A stretch of 64,000 bases of DNA from Sinorhizobium fredii NGR234 (lineage in GTDB: Bacteria > Pseudomonadota > Alphaproteobacteria > Rhizobiales > Rhizobiaceae): assembly GCF_000018545.1 (NCBI RefSeq), contig NC_012586.1:744001-808000 (forward strand), read 5' to 3'. This document shows, in pieces, positions 1 to 9,713 of the stretch; the stretch's first letter is position 1; every line of letters begins with the position of its first letter. The notes under the pieces are model-generated. The model saw nothing but the letters and a program-made list of their open reading frames with translations. It was not told the origin of the DNA and ran no database searches. Both the position numbers and the translations under genes were made by a program.

Positions 1-2
1 AG

Positions 3-100
3 CCGCCGATCAGGCCCGGCAAGAGCTTCCTGTACGAGTTCATCCCGCCGAATGCTCCCCCCGCATGCCACTGTCTCGAGCTCGGCCGCGGACGCCTGAG
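3..100 (+). pseudogene. possible multicopper oxidase fragment
   Basis: In the third forward frame from position 3 there is a stretch ending SFLYEFIPPNA. It resembles the segment of multicopper oxidases just before the type-3 copper motif, where a G-T-x-W-x-H motif would normally follow. Here the frame runs instead into unrelated residues and a stop. No start is visible and the similarity covers only about 20 residues, so this may be the edge of a decayed gene that begins outside the window, or chance. Confidence 0.2.
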
Positions 101-163
101 CCCGAACCGATCGCTATCAACCGTGACGACAACACGCACTCAATAGACCGCTTAAATAGATGC

Positions 164-832
164 TCAGGTATTTGGGCCAAGTATATTTGCTCTGGCTTCG
201 ACAATGTGGTCGTACATGTTTAGCTCGGCTGCCCCGCTGTCGCGATCTTTGATTGCGTCAAGAATGGCCTGATGCTTGGCGATATAGGCCTTCATGCGCT
301 CAGGGGTTAGTGACTGCTCCTTCATTTTCCCCCAGAGGTTTCCTGCCCGTACCGTGTGAATGCCTTCATAGAGCGAGGCGAGCAAACCATTACGGGCGGC
401 TCCGACAATGATGCGGTGAAAGACGGCGTCCCATTTTTCGAATTCGACCAGGGTTTCTGCCGCGCTCCCCCGATCGATCGATTTCTGCATTTCGTCGATC
501 TGCTGGCTGGTCGCCCGTAACGCCGCCAACGCGGCGATCTTGGGTTCCATGATCAGCCGAGCCTCGAAAACCTCGGCCGGATAGGTGCGCAACGCGTCTC
601 CGGTGCTGCCTGGCGAGCGACGCAGGGCCGTCGAGGTAACCCCGCTGCCAGCGATAAATGTTCCCCTGCCCACATGCCTGATGAGCCGGCCCTCCTTTTC
701 CAGAGAAGCAAGCATCCGTCGAAGTGCGGTGCGGGGCAGTCCAAGTTTGAGCGCCAGATCGCGCTCGGGCGGCAACCGATCCCCCGGCTCCAGACCTTCC
801 GCCTCGATGAAATTCTTCAAGACTACGCTCAT
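164..832 (-). CDS. GntR-family regulator, FadR/FCD subfamily
   Basis: A 222-residue DNA-binding regulator. Residues about 12-65 form the GntR winged helix (GLEPGDRLPPERDLA, then the recognition region ending GRGTFIAG). Residues about 85-215 are helical and fit the FCD ligand-binding domain, which in this family usually binds a small carboxylate, often with a metal. An in-frame stop lies only a few codons upstream of the ATG at 832, so the short N-terminus is fixed; a purine-rich GCGAGGG precedes it. No partner gene is adjacent: the next gene rightwards is an unrelated metal exporter and the left side is the window edge, so the effector and targets are unknown. Confidence 0.85.
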   Translation of the reverse strand: MSVVLKNFIEAEGLEPGDRLPPERDLALKLGLPRTALRRMLASLEKEGRLIRHVGRGTFIAGSGVTSTALRRSPGSTGDALRTYPAEVFEARLIMEPKIAALAALRATSQQIDEMQKSIDRGSAAETLVEFEKWDAVFHRIIVGAARNGLLASLYEGIHTVRAGNLWGKMKEQSLTPERMKAYIAKHQAILDAIKDRDSGAAELNMYDHIVEARANILGPNT

Positions 833-1224
833 GAGCCCTCGCTAATTATTTTCCGCAACCAAATTGATCTACATTGACACCAATTTCAAGACCAATCCTC
901 TACTAATCGCGTGTCAAACCTGATTGGTAGCGAAGGGTGCTGAACCTGGACCCAACTCCCGCGCAACAAACCAATCCCCTTGCCTCTCGGCCTCGGCTAG
1001 CAGTAGTCGGCGATGCTCCTGCCCAGTTGTTCATCCCCGCCGTGATCGTGACCCAGACACTCGGGTAGCTGCTGAGCCAATTGTTCTATGTACGCTTTCC
1101 GCCCAGCTGGGAGCAATTGCCGCAGCATTCTCGCCGGCGGCTTGATCACACACCGACGACGGCATTCGTCACTGGTATTCTAAGCTTGCATTCAGCAGAC
1201 AGGCGTTGCCCTCTGTCGTCCATT
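833..1224. other. intergenic, no gene recognised
   Basis: This gap lies between the divergent GntR gene and dmeF. It should hold the promoter of the GntR gene at its left end, where ACCAATTTC and GACCAATCC repeat in tandem around 880-897. Short open frames exist on both strands but none shows a recognisable motif, a good ribosome-binding site or convincing codon bias. Confidence 0.4.
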
Positions 1225-1241
1225 ATAGTATACCCCCCTAT
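1225..1241. promoter_or_regulatory. candidate RcnR/DmeR operator
   Basis: ATAGTATACCCCCCTAT is a run of six cytosines flanked by AT-rich arms. This is the architecture known for RcnR/CsoR-type repressors (G/C tract with short inverted arms). It lies 28 bases before the dmeF start, over the expected promoter, and the only candidate repressor is the gene directly downstream of dmeF. The simplest reading is autoregulated, metal-relieved repression of both genes. Confidence 0.7.
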
Positions 1242-1269
1242 GTCATTATCCGAGTAGTTTGGGAACTTC

Positions 1270-2268
1270 ATGATGCCATCCCACAACCTGCATGGTCATT
1301 CCGACCCTCACAGCCAGGATCACGGACATCGCCACGAGTCCAGTCGGGCGCTCAACGCGGCTCATGATCATCTTTTCCTCGGCGACAGCCACGCTCGCAA
1401 CGAGCGGCGGACCTGGCTCGTCATTGCCATCACCGCCACTATGATGGTGGTGGAGATCGTCGCAGGAAACCTGTTTGGGTCGATGGCGCTTGTGGCCGAT
1501 GGTTGGCACATGTCGACACATGCCACCGCCCTGCTCATCACGGCGCTCGCCTACCTCTATGCTCGCAAACACGCCCATAACCGGCGTTTTTCTTTTGGCA
1601 CCGGCAAGCTCGGTGACCTTGCCGGCTTTGCCAGCGCCGTCGTGCTCGCCCTGATTGCTCTGCTGATCGGCTGGGAAAGCCTCATGCGTCTCAGAAGTCC
1701 TGTCGCCATCGACTTCAATGAAGCGATTTCTGTTGCTGTCGTGGGCTTGGCTGTCAATCTCCTTTGCGCATGGCTTCTGAAAGACGATCATCACCACCAC
1801 GGGCACGATCACGGTCATCACGCGCATCATGGCCATGCGGGCGAGGACAAGAACCTTCGGGCAGCCTATCTCCATGTCCTGGCCGATGCACTGACGTCGG
1901 TACTGGCGATCGCAGCGCTGGCCCTTGGCAGCCTTTATGGTTGGACCTGGCTGGACCCCGCCATGGGCATCGTCGGCGGCTTGGTCATCGCGCGCTGGTC
2001 ATGGTGGCTCATTCGCGATGCCGGCTCGGTGCTGATCGACTACATTCCTGAAGGCGAGGACCTGCCGGACGAAATCGAGGAGATCATCACGCGCGAAGGT
2101 GCGGACATCGTTGATCTGCACGTATGGCAACTCGGACCGGGCCATCACGGCGCCATCGTTTCGATCGTAACGGACAAGCCCCGTGCGCCCTCCTATTATC
2201 GGGAAAAGCTTGCAGCTATTCAGGATTTGTCGCATGTGACCGTGGAGATTGAAGCTCGCGCGGCTTAA
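1270..2268 (+). CDS. dmeF: cation diffusion facilitator, Co/Ni efflux (DmeF-like)
   Basis: A 332-residue inner-membrane cation/proton antiporter of the CDF family. It has about six membrane spans. The two intramembrane metal-binding motifs are visible: DGWHMSTH in span 2 (near residue 78) and HVLAD in span 5 (near residue 203). The N-terminus is very His-rich, and a second His cluster (DDHHHHGHDHGHHAHHGH) sits in the loop between spans 4 and 5, as in DmeF proteins that export cobalt and nickel. A cytoplasmic C-terminal domain follows. Start: tandem ATGs at 1270 and 1273. It is followed 23 bases later by the RcnR-like repressor, so the two genes form one operon. Zinc specificity cannot be excluded from sequence alone. 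Confidence 0.88.
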   Translation: MMPSHNLHGHSDPHSQDHGHRHESSRALNAAHDHLFLGDSHARNERRTWLVIAITATMMVVEIVAGNLFGSMALVADGWHMSTHATALLITALAYLYARKHAHNRRFSFGTGKLGDLAGFASAVVLALIALLIGWESLMRLRSPVAIDFNEAISVAVVGLAVNLLCAWLLKDDHHHHGHDHGHHAHHGHAGEDKNLRAAYLHVLADALTSVLAIAALALGSLYGWTWLDPAMGIVGGLVIARWSWWLIRDAGSVLIDYIPEGEDLPDEIEEIITREGADIVDLHVWQLGPGHHGAIVSIVTDKPRAPSYYREKLAAIQDLSHVTVEIEARAA

Positions 2269-2291
2269 ACCGGGGCGACAAGGAACTGCAC

Positions 2292-2567
2292 ATGAGCCAC
2301 ACCATCCGCGAAAAACAAAAGCTGATCAATCGCGTGCGCCGCATTCGCGGCCAGATGGAGGCTGTCGAGCGGATGCTCATCGACGAGAAGGACTGCGCCG
2401 AAGTCATGCAGGTGCTCGCCGGGGTGCGTGGCGCGGTCAACGGCCTCATGGGCGAGGTGATCGAGGACCATGTCCTGATGCACGTCGCCGCCGAGGGGCT
2501 ATCCCAGAAGGAACGCGACGAGGGCGCTGCCGAACTGATCGATGTTCTGCGCGCCTACCTAAAGTAG
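2292..2567 (+). CDS. dmeR: metal-responsive repressor, RcnR/CsoR (DUF156) family
   Basis: A 91-residue all-helical repressor. It has the family N-terminus (RVRRIRGQMEAVERML), a Cys in DCAEVM (residue 37) and the HVLMHV segment, which carry the metal ligands in RcnR-type proteins. Apo-protein binds the C-tract operator; Ni(II) or Co(II) binding releases it. It overlaps nothing and starts 23 bases after dmeF. In the best-known rhizobial dmeRF operons the repressor is the first gene; here it is second. Confidence 0.85.
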   Translation: MSHTIREKQKLINRVRRIRGQMEAVERMLIDEKDCAEVMQVLAGVRGAVNGLMGEVIEDHVLMHVAAEGLSQKERDEGAAELIDVLRAYLK

Positions 2568-2924
2568 CGGTCGGTTTTGCGGGCCTGCGGTACAGGGTTC
2601 GGCGCCCGTTCGACCGCGAGCTTCCGTCAGACTGACGTTCGTGGCCAAGTCGAAGGCGGCTCCGGCTAGAATGTCGCCTGTGGCCCCCGGTCGGTTCGCC
2701 GCGCGCAGCCTCGGATCTTCGCCTGTCGCGGCGAGAACTAAATTAAAGCGCGGGTGCAAATGTCCGCGAATTGCGCGGCCGCGGTCAATAGCCGTTTCCG
2801 GTTCGGGGACCGGCCGTTCTGACTGAATGCTAGCGAGGTCCGCAAAGGGTCGTTCTTTGCATTCCCGTGAAAGGTGTGAGGGCGCGTCACCACCGCCTTG
2901 TCATTGCAAGCGGCGAGCGAAAAC
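2568..2924. other. intergenic, no gene recognised
   Basis: No recognisable gene is seen in this stretch between dmeR and the decayed kinase. It is GC-rich with several short overlapping frames but no motif or ribosome-binding site worth naming. Confidence 0.4.
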
Positions 2925-3530
2925 CTATTCCTGCAGTTTGAATTCCGCAACGAACTCGGCACCGTCGGGATGCAGCGTCAATTCGGACGTGCCGTCCAGG
3001 GAATCGCTGAACACACCCTCACTTGCAAGCCGTAGCCCTTGCGAGCGGGAGCCGTATTGATCTCACGGCGGTTCTCTCGCCAGCGAAAACTGATATGTGT
3101 TGCATTGCCCTTTGGTCGGTGTGCTGTCCAAGTTACCTTCAGCCGGCCTTCGGGCGAGGCCCAGGCGCCATGCTTTATGGCATTGGTCGCCAGTTCATGA
3201 ATCGCCATGGCAAATGCTTGCGTAGCCTCGCGCGACATGGTGATGTCGGGACCGTCAAGGTGGTAATTTTCCCCCTCATGGCCGCCCTGGCCTGCAACTC
3301 CAAGCGCAGAACTTCTGCCATGAGGACATCGCGCTCAGGTGCTCGCATCAGCAGGTCCTGAGTCCTGGAGAGAGCACCTAGGCGCGTTGCAAAGCTGTTG
3401 CGAAACTCATCAAGCGATCGGCTCTCATTCAGGCTGCGCATTGCCAGCGCGTTCACGCTCGCCAGATCGTTCTTCACCCGGTAATGGAGCTCGCCCATCA
3501 TTGTCCGCTGCTGCGCCTCCATTCGCCGTG
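2925..3530 (-). pseudogene. decayed HWE-family sensor histidine kinase
   Basis: This is the kinase half of an HWE histidine kinase, closely related to the intact gene at 17687-19081. Reading down the minus strand, MEAQQRTMMGELHYRVKND (the phospho-acceptor His region) starts at 3522. The frame shifts near 3290 where one base is missing relative to the intact copy. The N-box (AIHELATNAIKHGAW) and G1 box (FRWRENR) then continue in a second frame. A further small deletion near 3025 moves the last segment (DGTSELTLHPDGAEF) into a third frame, ending at a stop at 2925-2927. The upstream PAS domains are not recognisable. It is non-functional as written. Confidence 0.85.
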
Positions 3531-3913
3531 GTCGCGCACTGCACCCGCGGGTTCCTCTCGACGGAATGCCTAGAGTGTCGCCGCTCGGATTCAATTGTCG
3601 GAGTGGCCGCGACTCCAGGAACACAGCTTCGTCCTGACCCTTGCCATCCCCAAGCGTCTCGACATTGCGGAGGAGGTGACACTTCAAGGGTGTTTTTCGG
3701 TTCCTCTGTCTACTACGCCTACGTCGCACACCCAGTTTGACGTGAATATCGAAATGCCCAGCGAAGCATTCCTGAGCCGCGCAGGAGGAAGTAGGCTCGA
3801 CTGTACGGTCCTCTCGTCCGGAGGCTGCCGCTTGCCGCATTGCTCCCGCTTGTCGAAGGGACCTTTTGATCGACGCTCGCCACATCGCTCTCGCTCGGCG
3901 TGCCGCTCTAGCG
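3531..3913. other. intergenic, possible further decayed kinase sequence
   Basis: The minus strand upstream of the kinase relic probably once carried its PAS domains, but only vague similarity remains (for example NVETLGDGKG near 3670). The right end approaches the promoter of the sugar-uptake operon. No intact gene is seen. Confidence 0.35.
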
Positions 3914-3938
3914 TGAATTAAAATTCATGCCGTGAATT
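3914..3938. promoter_or_regulatory. candidate operator of the sugar operon
   Basis: TGAATT and AATTCA form inverted half-sites two bases apart (3914-3927), and a third half-site GTGAATT follows at 3932. A putative -35 element TTGAC lies just after it. The site is about 140 bases before the first gene of the 4-15 kb operon. The SorC-type regulator encoded in that operon (7705-8712) is the obvious candidate to bind here, but that is inference. Confidence 0.4.
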
Positions 3939-4073
3939 ATATTGACATAGAAGCCGCTTTGCGTTTAGCTGCCCATACCGGACTTCGAGGAGGAAATCCG
4001 GTCTTCACTCAGATCGGCGCCGGTTCGGCGCCCTCGGGTTTTTTGGGAGGGGCTCCGGCCTCGAGGAGGACAC

Positions 4074-5102
4074 TTGCGCACTTTTTTCAACACCACCGCG
4101 ATGGCGGTCCTTGCGGCAACGCTTTTTGCCGGTTCCGCGGCCGCCGAGGCGGAGAACCCGTTCCGCTGCAAGCCGGGCGAAAAATACGTCATGAACGTCA
4201 TGGTCTCGGGCGTCGAATACTGGTTCCCGGTCTATGAAATGTTCAAGCAGGCGGGCCAGCAGTTCGGCTGCGAGACGGAATATACGGGCACGCCGGAATA
4301 TGACGTCAACAAACAGATCGCCACATTCGACCAGGCACTGGCACAGAATCCGGCCGGCATTCTCGTCCATCCGATGAACTCCGACCCCTTCATCGAGCCG
4401 ATCAACCGCGCGATCGAGCTGGGCACGGCGGTGGTGACCTTCGCGGCCGACTCGCCGCTCTCCAAGCGCGTGTCCTTCATCACCTCGGACAATACCCGCG
4501 AAGGCATCTATGCCGCCGACGCAATCGCCGAGAAGATGGGCGGCAAGGGTGAATATGCGGTTCTGGAAAATCCGGGCCAGGACAACCACGACAAGCGCAT
4601 CGCGGCTTTCATAGGCCGCATGGAGGAGAAGTGGCCGGACATAAAGCTGGTCGGTCGTGCTGCCTCCAACCAGGATCCGACCAAGGCCTATCAGGGTCTC
4701 AACAGCATCATCCAGGCCAATCCGAACCTCGGCGCCGTCTTCATGCCGGAGGCGAATTCGGCGATCGGCGCTGCCCAGGCCAACAAGGAAAGCGGCGGCA
4801 AGGTCCTCGTCATGTGCGCGGACGTCAACGCCAATATCCTCGACATGATCAAGGCCGGCGAGGTCTTCGGTTCGATCAACCCGAACCAGGGCATGCAGGG
4901 CTATATGGGTTTCATGTTGCTTTGGCTCGCCAAGCATCCGGACCTGATCGATCCGATGAACGACGCCAAGCGCTCCGGCTTCAACCCGATGAGCATCCCG
5001 GTCGTCGACAATGGGCTCTCCATCGTGACGGCGGAAAATGCCGACGACTTCTATTGGGACAAATACCTGAAGCGTCGCGGCACGAAGGGTATTGAGGAAT
5101 AA
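4074..5102 (+). CDS. sugar ABC transporter periplasmic binding protein
   Basis: A 342-residue periplasmic substrate-binding protein of the ribose/galactose type (Peripla_BP_4). Residues 1-24 are a Sec signal peptide with AxA-like cleavage (GSAAAEAE). The two-lobed fold is indicated by [19 protein letters not shown], the hinge-proximal TSDNTREG and the [11 protein letters not shown] strand. The start is TTG at 4074: GAGGAGGA lies 4 bases upstream and no better ATG exists before the signal peptide. It is the first gene of a seven-to-eight-gene operon. The family binds pyranoses, polyols and inositol-like compounds; the ligand here cannot be read from sequence. Confidence 0.88.
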   Translation: MRTFFNTTAMAVLAATLFAGSAAAEAENPFRCKPGEKYVMNVMVSGVEYWFPVYEMFKQAGQQFGCETEYTGTPEYDVNKQIATFDQALAQNPAGILVHPMNSDPFIEPINRAIELGTAVVTFAADSPLSKRVSFITSDNTREGIYAADAIAEKMGGKGEYAVLENPGQDNHDKRIAAFIGRMEEKWPDIKLVGRAASNQDPTKAYQGLNSIIQANPNLGAVFMPEANSAIGAAQANKESGGKVLVMCADVNANILDMIKAGEVFGSINPNQGMQGYMGFMLLWLAKHPDLIDPMNDAKRSGFNPMSIPVVDNGLSIVTAENADDFYWDKYLKRRGTKGIEE

Positions 5103-5117
5103 GTTCCGGATTTGCGC

Positions 5118-5143
5118 CATCCGCGCCTCATGGCGCGGATGGT
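5118..5143 (+). promoter_or_regulatory. intercistronic hairpin after binding-protein gene
   Basis: CCATCCGCGCC and GGCGCGGATGG pair perfectly (11 bp) around a TCAT loop, 15 bases after the binding-protein stop and before the ATPase ribosome-binding site. There is no following T-run, so it is not a strong terminator. Hairpins in this position commonly protect the upstream mRNA and raise binding-protein output above that of the membrane parts. Confidence 0.65.
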
Positions 5144-5164
5144 CTCAGGGAGGGGAGGAACACG

Positions 5165-6691
5165 ATGGCGGAGCCATTGCTTACAATTCATGGCGTCACC
5201 AAGCACTTCGGTCCGGTGAAGGCGCTGACGGACGTTGATTTCACACTTGAGCAAGGTGAGATCCATGCGCTCTGCGGCGAGAACGGCGCCGGAAAGTCGA
5301 CGCTGATGAACATCATCGCCGGAGTACTGCAGCCGACCCAGGGCGAGATCCGCATGGACGGCAAAGCCGTGCGAATCTCCTCGCCTGCCGTCGCCCAATC
5401 GCTCGGCATCGGCCTCGTGCATCAGGAAATCGCGCTCTGCCCGGACGTGACGGTTGCGGAAAACATGTTCATGGCGGCGACCAACCGCCGCCGCGTTCCC
5501 TTCATGAACTACAGCGCGCTCGAACGCGATGCGCAGGCGGTAATGAACCGGCTTGCCGCAATCGACGTCGCCCGTAAGGTTGCGGAGCTGTCGATCTCCA
5601 GCCAGCAGCTCGTCGAGATCGCCAAGGCTCTGACGCTCGACTGCCGGGTACTGATCCTGGACGAGCCGACCGCAGCGCTGACCGAAAGCGAGGCACAGCA
5701 GCTCTTTTCGATTATCCGCGACCTCAAGGCGAACGGCATATCGATCATCTATATCAGTCATCGCATGGCCGAGATATTCAGCCTCTGCGACCGGGTCACC
5801 GTGTTGCGCGACGGCCGTTACGTCTGTACCGATCGCATTGCCGAGATCACGCCGGACGACGTGGTACGCCGCATGGTGGGGCGCGAGATCAGGCAGCTCT
5901 ACCCCGAAAAGCTCAGGCCGGGTGAGGCGCCCGGGGAGACGATCTTTGAGGTGGACGACATCGGGGACGGCGAGCGGTTCCATGGCATCAGCTTCGCGCT
6001 GCGCAAGGGCGAGATTCTTGGCATCGGCGGCCTGATCGGATCCGGCCGCACGGAAATCGCCGAGGGCATCTGCGGGCTTCGAGCGCGCACGGCGGGCATG
6101 GTACGCGTGCGCGGCGAAGCGCAGAAGATCAATTCCTATTCCGATGCCGTGCACGCCGGGATCGTCTATCTGTCGGAGGACCGCAAGGGCTCTGGCGTGT
6201 TTCTGGAGATGTCGATCGCGCAGAATATTTCCGTGCTGGATCTGAAGCCGCTGACCAATTCCGCTGGCCTGATGAACACACGTGCGGAAGCTGCTCTTGC
6301 CGAGGGGTTCGCCCGGCGGCTTGCGGTGCGGATGGCCGGTATCGAGGCACCCGTAAAATCGCTCTCCGGTGGTAACCAGCAGAAGGTCGCGATCGCCAAG
6401 CAGCTCGCGGTGAAACCGAAAGTCATCCTGATGGACGAGCCGACACGCGGCATCGATGTCGGCGCGAAGGCGGAGATTCACCGCCTGCTGCGCGAGCTTG
6501 CGCGCTCGGGCATCGGCATCGTCGTCATCTCTTCGGAAATGCCGGAACTACTCGGGCTCTCGGACCGCGTACTCGTCGTCCGGGAGGGGCGCATCGCTGG
6601 GGAGCTCGGCGTCGACGAGATGACGGAGGAGGCTGTGATCCGCCTCGCCTCGGGGGTGGGAACGGCAAGGGCGGCAAGCCATGCAGCGTGA
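5165..6691 (+). CDS. sugar ABC transporter ATP-binding protein (RbsA/MglA type)
   Basis: A 508-residue fused double ATPase that powers sugar import from the cytoplasmic face. The N-terminal half has Walker [10 protein letters not shown] and Walker [12 protein letters not shown] with a degenerate signature. The C-terminal half has a degenerate Walker A ([11 protein letters not shown]), a perfect signature [16 protein letters not shown] and Walker [15 protein letters not shown]. This asymmetry is typical of the RbsA/MglA/XylG class. GGGAGGGGAGGAAC provides the ribosome-binding site. Its 3' end overlaps the permease start by 11 bases, indicating translational coupling. Confidence 0.93.
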   Translation: MAEPLLTIHGVTKHFGPVKALTDVDFTLEQGEIHALCGENGAGKSTLMNIIAGVLQPTQGEIRMDGKAVRISSPAVAQSLGIGLVHQEIALCPDVTVAENMFMAATNRRRVPFMNYSALERDAQAVMNRLAAIDVARKVAELSISSQQLVEIAKALTLDCRVLILDEPTAALTESEAQQLFSIIRDLKANGISIIYISHRMAEIFSLCDRVTVLRDGRYVCTDRIAEITPDDVVRRMVGREIRQLYPEKLRPGEAPGETIFEVDDIGDGERFHGISFALRKGEILGIGGLIGSGRTEIAEGICGLRARTAGMVRVRGEAQKINSYSDAVHAGIVYLSEDRKGSGVFLEMSIAQNISVLDLKPLTNSAGLMNTRAEAALAEGFARRLAVRMAGIEAPVKSLSGGNQQKVAIAKQLAVKPKVILMDEPTRGIDVGAKAEIHRLLRELARSGIGIVVISSEMPELLGLSDRVLVVREGRIAGELGVDEMTEEAVIRLASGVGTARAASHAA

Positions 6692-7703
6692 CGAGAAAAT
6701 GGGAGGGACGGGAATGGCAATCGACACGATGGTGGCAGGTGCGCCGAAGACATCGTCCTGGAAGCGCATAGGCAGGATGCGCGAGGCGGGGCTGATCGCG
6801 ATCATCCTTGCACTCTGCGTGATGATGAGCTTTGCCTCGCCGCATTTTCTGACACTAGGCAACTTCCGCGCCATGCTGATGAGCTTTTCGGTCGAAGGAA
6901 TCGTCGTTGTGGGCATGACGATCCTGCTCATCGTCGGCGGCATCGATCTCGCGGTTGGCTCCGTCGTCTGCTTTGCGATGGTGTTCTCGGGTTCGCTCTT
7001 TCTAGCCGGCGTTGACCCTTGGACGGCCTCTCTTGTAGGCATTGCCGCAAGCAGCGTGATCGGCGGCATCATGGGTTTCTTCGTGACGATCGTGGGCCTG
7101 AACCATTTCATTACGTCGCTCGCCGCCATGGTGATCGTGCGCGGGCTTTGTCTCATCATCACAAAGGGCACGCCGCTTTCGCTCTTCACACTGCCTTCGG
7201 GCTTCAAGGCGGTGGGGCAGGGCACGCTTTACGGCGTTCCCTATGTCATCCTGATCTTCATCGCCGTCGTCATCCTGTTTGACTTCCTGCTGCGCCAGGC
7301 AACCGCCTTCCGCAAGGTCTTCTACACCGGCAGCAACGAGAAGGCGGCGCTCTATTCCGGCATCAAGACCAATTGGGTGAAATTCTGGGTGACGGTGCTC
7401 TGCTCGACGCTCGCCGGTGTGGCGGGAGCCATCTACATGTCCCGTTTCGGTGCCGCGACTCCCACTTTCGGCGTCGGCATGGAACTGAACATCATTGCGG
7501 CGGCGGTAATTGGTGGCGCCTCGCTAAACGGCGGCTCCGGCACGATCCTCGGCGCCATCCTCGGCATAGCGCTTCTCTCTGTCGTCACCAGTTCGCTGAT
7601 CCTGCTCGACGTGTCCGTCTATTGGCAGGACATGATCAAGGGGTGCATTCTGCTCGCTGCTGTTTCAATCGACCATTTTCTGCACAAGCGGAAGGCCGCC
7701 TGA
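6681..7703 (+). CDS. sugar ABC transporter permease (RbsC type)
   Basis: A 340-residue integral membrane permease of the BPD_transp_2 family with about nine or ten hydrophobic spans. The conserved [11 protein letters not shown] segment after the third span and the [22 protein letters not shown] segment near the C-terminus are diagnostic of ribose-type permeases. An alternative start at 6714 (after GGGAGGGACGGGA) would remove 11 residues and has the better ribosome-binding site. It works as a homodimer with the preceding ATPase and the binding protein. The next gene starts one base after its stop. Confidence 0.92.
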   Translation: MQRDEKMGGTGMAIDTMVAGAPKTSSWKRIGRMREAGLIAIILALCVMMSFASPHFLTLGNFRAMLMSFSVEGIVVVGMTILLIVGGIDLAVGSVVCFAMVFSGSLFLAGVDPWTASLVGIAASSVIGGIMGFFVTIVGLNHFITSLAAMVIVRGLCLIITKGTPLSLFTLPSGFKAVGQGTLYGVPYVILIFIAVVILFDFLLRQATAFRKVFYTGSNEKAALYSGIKTNWVKFWVTVLCSTLAGVAGAIYMSRFGAATPTFGVGMELNIIAAAVIGGASLNGGSGTILGAILGIALLSVVTSSLILLDVSVYWQDMIKGCILLAAVSIDHFLHKRKAA

Positions 7704-7704
7704 C

Positions 7705-8712
7705 ATGCCGATCACAAAACTGAAACCCAGGACGACAGTACCGCGCGAGGAGATCGTCATTGCCCGCCAGATGCACCAGGCGCTCGTCCTGCACTATATG
7801 GAAGGCTTGACGCAGGCACAGATTGCCGACCAGCTCGGCATCTCGCAGGCCACCGTCAACCGCCTCATCAAGCGCGGGCGCCAGCTTGGTCTCGTCGAGA
7901 TCAAGATCAAGTCTCCGGTCGAGCCGCTGGTCGACATGGAGGAACGCCTGCGCGGGCTCGGCGGGATCAGCCGAGCGGTCGTGGTTCCGGCGGTCTCCGA
8001 CAATCCGCAGATCGCACTCCAGGCGGTCGGCGAGGCGGCGGCCCGCCTGCTGACCCAGGAGATCGGCGACGGCGACACAATCTGCATCACCGGCGGCAAG
8101 GGGGTGAGCGCCGTCGTCGCCGGCCTGCAGCCGCCGCGCCGCTTTGATGTCGAGGTGATTCCGGCAACGGGCTGCGTGCAGGGCAAGCACTATACCGATG
8201 TCAACCATGTTTCGACCCTGATGGCCGAGCGGCTCGGGGGGCGCTCCTACCAGATCCACGCGCCGCTCTTCGCGGACGATGCCGAGCAGCGGGAAATGCT
8301 GATCAACATGCGTTCCGTGGCCGACGTCTTCAAACGGGCGCGCGAGGCGAAGGTGGCGGTGGTCGGCATCGGCTCGATCCTGACGGACGACTCGAGCTAC
8401 TACGATCTGCATCCGTCTTCCAGCACCGACCGGGCAACGATTGAACGCTCGGGCGCGACTTGCGAGCTGCTCGCCCACCTGCTCGACCGGCGGGGCCAGG
8501 TTTGCGAGTACAGCCTCAACCGATCGCTGGTATCGCTGACGCTTGAGGAATTCGCCTTGATCCCGACCAAGATCGGCGTTGCCAGCGGGCCGAACAAGGC
8601 GGGCCCAATTCTCAGCGTCATGCGGGGCAACCATCTCGACACGCTCGTCACCGACGAGGCGACCGGCGCGCGTATTCTTGAAATTGCGTCCGAGGAAGGA
8701 TTTTCCGCATGA
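7705..8712 (+). CDS. SorC-family sugar-binding transcriptional regulator
   Basis: A 335-residue regulator. A helix-turn-helix lies at residues about 28-65 (EGLTQAQIADQLGISQATVNRLI), followed by the SorC sugar-binding domain, which resembles phosphosugar isomerases and binds a phosphorylated pathway intermediate. Such proteins are tetrameric repressors or activators; EryD of the Brucella erythritol operon is in the same broad family. It sits inside the operon, between the permease and the reductase, and its stop overlaps the next start (ATGA). It probably controls its own operon. Confidence 0.88.
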   Translation: MPITKLKPRTTVPREEIVIARQMHQALVLHYMEGLTQAQIADQLGISQATVNRLIKRGRQLGLVEIKIKSPVEPLVDMEERLRGLGGISRAVVVPAVSDNPQIALQAVGEAAARLLTQEIGDGDTICITGGKGVSAVVAGLQPPRRFDVEVIPATGCVQGKHYTDVNHVSTLMAERLGGRSYQIHAPLFADDAEQREMLINMRSVADVFKRAREAKVAVVGIGSILTDDSSYYDLHPSSSTDRATIERSGATCELLAHLLDRRGQVCEYSLNRSLVSLTLEEFALIPTKIGVASGPNKAGPILSVMRGNHLDTLVTDEATGARILEIASEEGFSA

Positions 8713-9704
8713 GCGGTGAGCAGCTAACCCGCGAGATCGGACGCTCCGGCGTCAGGGCATCGGCCGTCGGCCTCGGTACCTGGGCGATCGGCGGCTGGAT
8801 GTGGGGCGGAACGGATGAGGCGGAATCCATTGCCGCCATTCACGCTTCGCTCGATGCCGGCGTTACCCTTATCGACACCGCGCCGGCCTATGGCCTCGGC
8901 CGGTCGGAAGAGATCGTCGGCAAGGCGATCGCGGGCCGCCGCGACAAGGCGGTGATCGCCACGAAATGCGGCCTCGTGTGGCACATGCAGGAAGGCAGCC
9001 ACTTCTTCGACCAGGACGGCAAGCCGGTCCATCGTTATCTCGGTCGGGACTCGATCATCCATGAGGTTGAGCAAAGCCTGCGGCGGCTCGGCACAGATCA
9101 TATCGACCTCTACATCACCCACTGGCAGGACGCGACGACGCCCATCGAGGAGACGGTCGCGGCGATGGAGGACCTGAAGCGGGCCGGCAAGATCCGCGCG
9201 ATCGGCGCCAGCAACGTCAACCGCTCGGAACTGGAGCAGTACATCAACACCGGGTCGCTCGACGCGATCCAGGAGCGGTACAGCATGATCGATCGCCAGA
9301 TCGAGGCGGACCTGCTGCCCCTCACCATTGCCAATCGGGTGTCTACGCTCAGCTACTCTTCGCTGGCGCTCGGCCTGCTCTCCGGCACGATCAGGTCGGA
9401 CCGGGTCTTTTCGGGCGACGACCAGCGCAAGGACAATCCGAGATTTTCCGTCGCCAACCGGCAGAAGGCGAAGGAATTCGCCGAGGCGATTCGGCCCGTC
9501 GCCGAGCGGCATGGTGCCAGTATCGCGCAGACGGTAATCGCGTGGACGCTCGGTCAGCCAGGCGTGACCTTCGCGCTGTGCGGCGCGCGAAATCCGTCGC
9601 AGGCGCTCGACAATGCGCGGGCCGGAACGCTGCGGCTTGCCGATGAAGACCTGGCAGCTATCGAAACGGCCGTTTCGGCGAAGCTGGCCCACATGGACGG
9701 ATAA
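8709..9704 (+). CDS. aldo/keto reductase
   Basis: A 331-residue NADP(H)-dependent (beta/alpha)8 oxidoreductase. The catalytic residues are visible in order: Asp in LIDTAPAYGLG with the Tyr five residues later, Lys in VIATKCG and His in LYITHWQD. The C-terminal cofactor region is GARNPSQALDNARAG. IolS- and dehydrogenase-like members interconvert an aldehyde or ketose with an alcohol in sugar pathways. The position between the regulator and the GlpD-like gene implies a step on the imported substrate or on the aldehyde released by the aldolase. Confidence 0.88.
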   Translation: MSGEQLTREIGRSGVRASAVGLGTWAIGGWMWGGTDEAESIAAIHASLDAGVTLIDTAPAYGLGRSEEIVGKAIAGRRDKAVIATKCGLVWHMQEGSHFFDQDGKPVHRYLGRDSIIHEVEQSLRRLGTDHIDLYITHWQDATTPIEETVAAMEDLKRAGKIRAIGASNVNRSELEQYINTGSLDAIQERYSMIDRQIEADLLPLTIANRVSTLSYSSLALGLLSGTIRSDRVFSGDDQRKDNPRFSVANRQKAKEFAEAIRPVAERHGASIAQTVIAWTLGQPGVTFALCGARNPSQALDNARAGTLRLADEDLAAIETAVSAKLAHMDG

Positions 9705-9713
9705 CGGATCGTC

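Noticed and set aside
4005..5120. 371-codon minus-strand open frame
   Set aside because: It mirrors the sugar-binding protein gene; the product is His/Asp/Arg-rich with no domain, typical of the antisense of a GC-rich gene.
5051..6481. 476-codon minus-strand open frame
   Set aside because: Antisense of the ABC ATPase, which has every expected motif on the plus strand.
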